Origin: Oscillospiraceae bacterium
GTDB taxonomy: Bacteria > Bacillota > Clostridia > Oscillospirales > Ruminococcaceae
DNA length: 40,737 bases
Reading direction: 5' to 3'
Assembly: GCA_017560985.1 (NCBI GenBank)
Contig: JAFZDX010000087.1
Span: 1-40,737 of the forward strand
The position numbers and the translations under genes were made by a program. The notes under the pieces were generated by a model. It saw only the letters and a list, made by a program, of their open reading frames with translations. It made no database searches and was not told the DNA's origin. This document shows positions 40,726 through 40,737 of the stretch, piece after piece. Each line of letters starts with the position of its first letter. The stretch's first letter is position 1.

Positions 40726-40737
40726 TTTTAATATTCA

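Overview
The window reads as chromosomal DNA of a low-to-moderate GC, Gram-positive anaerobe of the class Clostridia, most likely a gut member of the Oscillospirales/Ruminococcaceae type. The reasons are Firmicutes-type genes (pepV, clpE, an energy-coupling-factor transport module followed by truA, typA, VanW, DUF5711, NusG domain II, YfhO), strong AGGAGG-type ribosome binding sites, consensus sigma-A promoters, and short GGGACGATG..CATCGTCCC palindromes scattered between genes. The class is fairly secure; genus and species cannot be named from this sequence. Both tRNA genes (Gly-TCC and Gln-CTG) encode their CCA ends. I see no prophage, insertion sequence, CRISPR array or rRNA.

Layout. 1-7,000: dipeptidase pepV, a NusG-domain-II protein, a small membrane protein, a VanW protein, an MFS transporter, lactaldehyde reductase fucO and proC. 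7,000-10,570: a two-gene metal-related unit (DUF134 regulator plus a NifX-like protein with a His/Cys/Asp tail), two membrane-anchored XRE regulators and an SDR oxidoreductase. 10,570-12,150: two tandem paralogous proteins resembling only the C-terminal part of the clamp-loader-like ATPase RarA/MgsA, then acyl carrier protein. 12,230-16,310: a polA-rimI-tsaD operon in which polA carries a single-base frameshift. 16,400-22,550: dus, a YfbR-like nucleotidase, yfhO and tex. 22,580-23,890: a flavin reductase and a two-gene unit of unknown function.

24,090-34,800 is one long minus-strand block with very tight or overlapping junctions: ruvC-ruvA-ruvB, an rRNA methyltransferase, ecfA1-ecfA2-ecfT-truA, a DUF5711 protein, a CvpA-like protein and clpE, followed by tRNA-Gly with its own promoter. 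After the 305-base gap that holds the divergent ruvC and typA promoters come typA, then an arsR-chrA-chrA-acetyltransferase operon with a clear operator, a PfkB sugar kinase, an ArsC/Spx-like thioredoxin-fold protein and tRNA-Gln.

Most genes are housekeeping (DNA repair and recombination, tRNA modification, proteolysis, translation). The points most worth a second look are: (1) the stand-alone RarA-C-like pair; (2) a near-identical 22-bp palindrome placed at the same position in the fucO and NusG-II promoters; (3) the polA frameshift; (4) mirror-image extended -10 promoters between polA and dus; (5) the family of dispersed palindromes; and (6) the metal-binding tail of the NifX-like protein. 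No gene here clearly announces an entirely new system.
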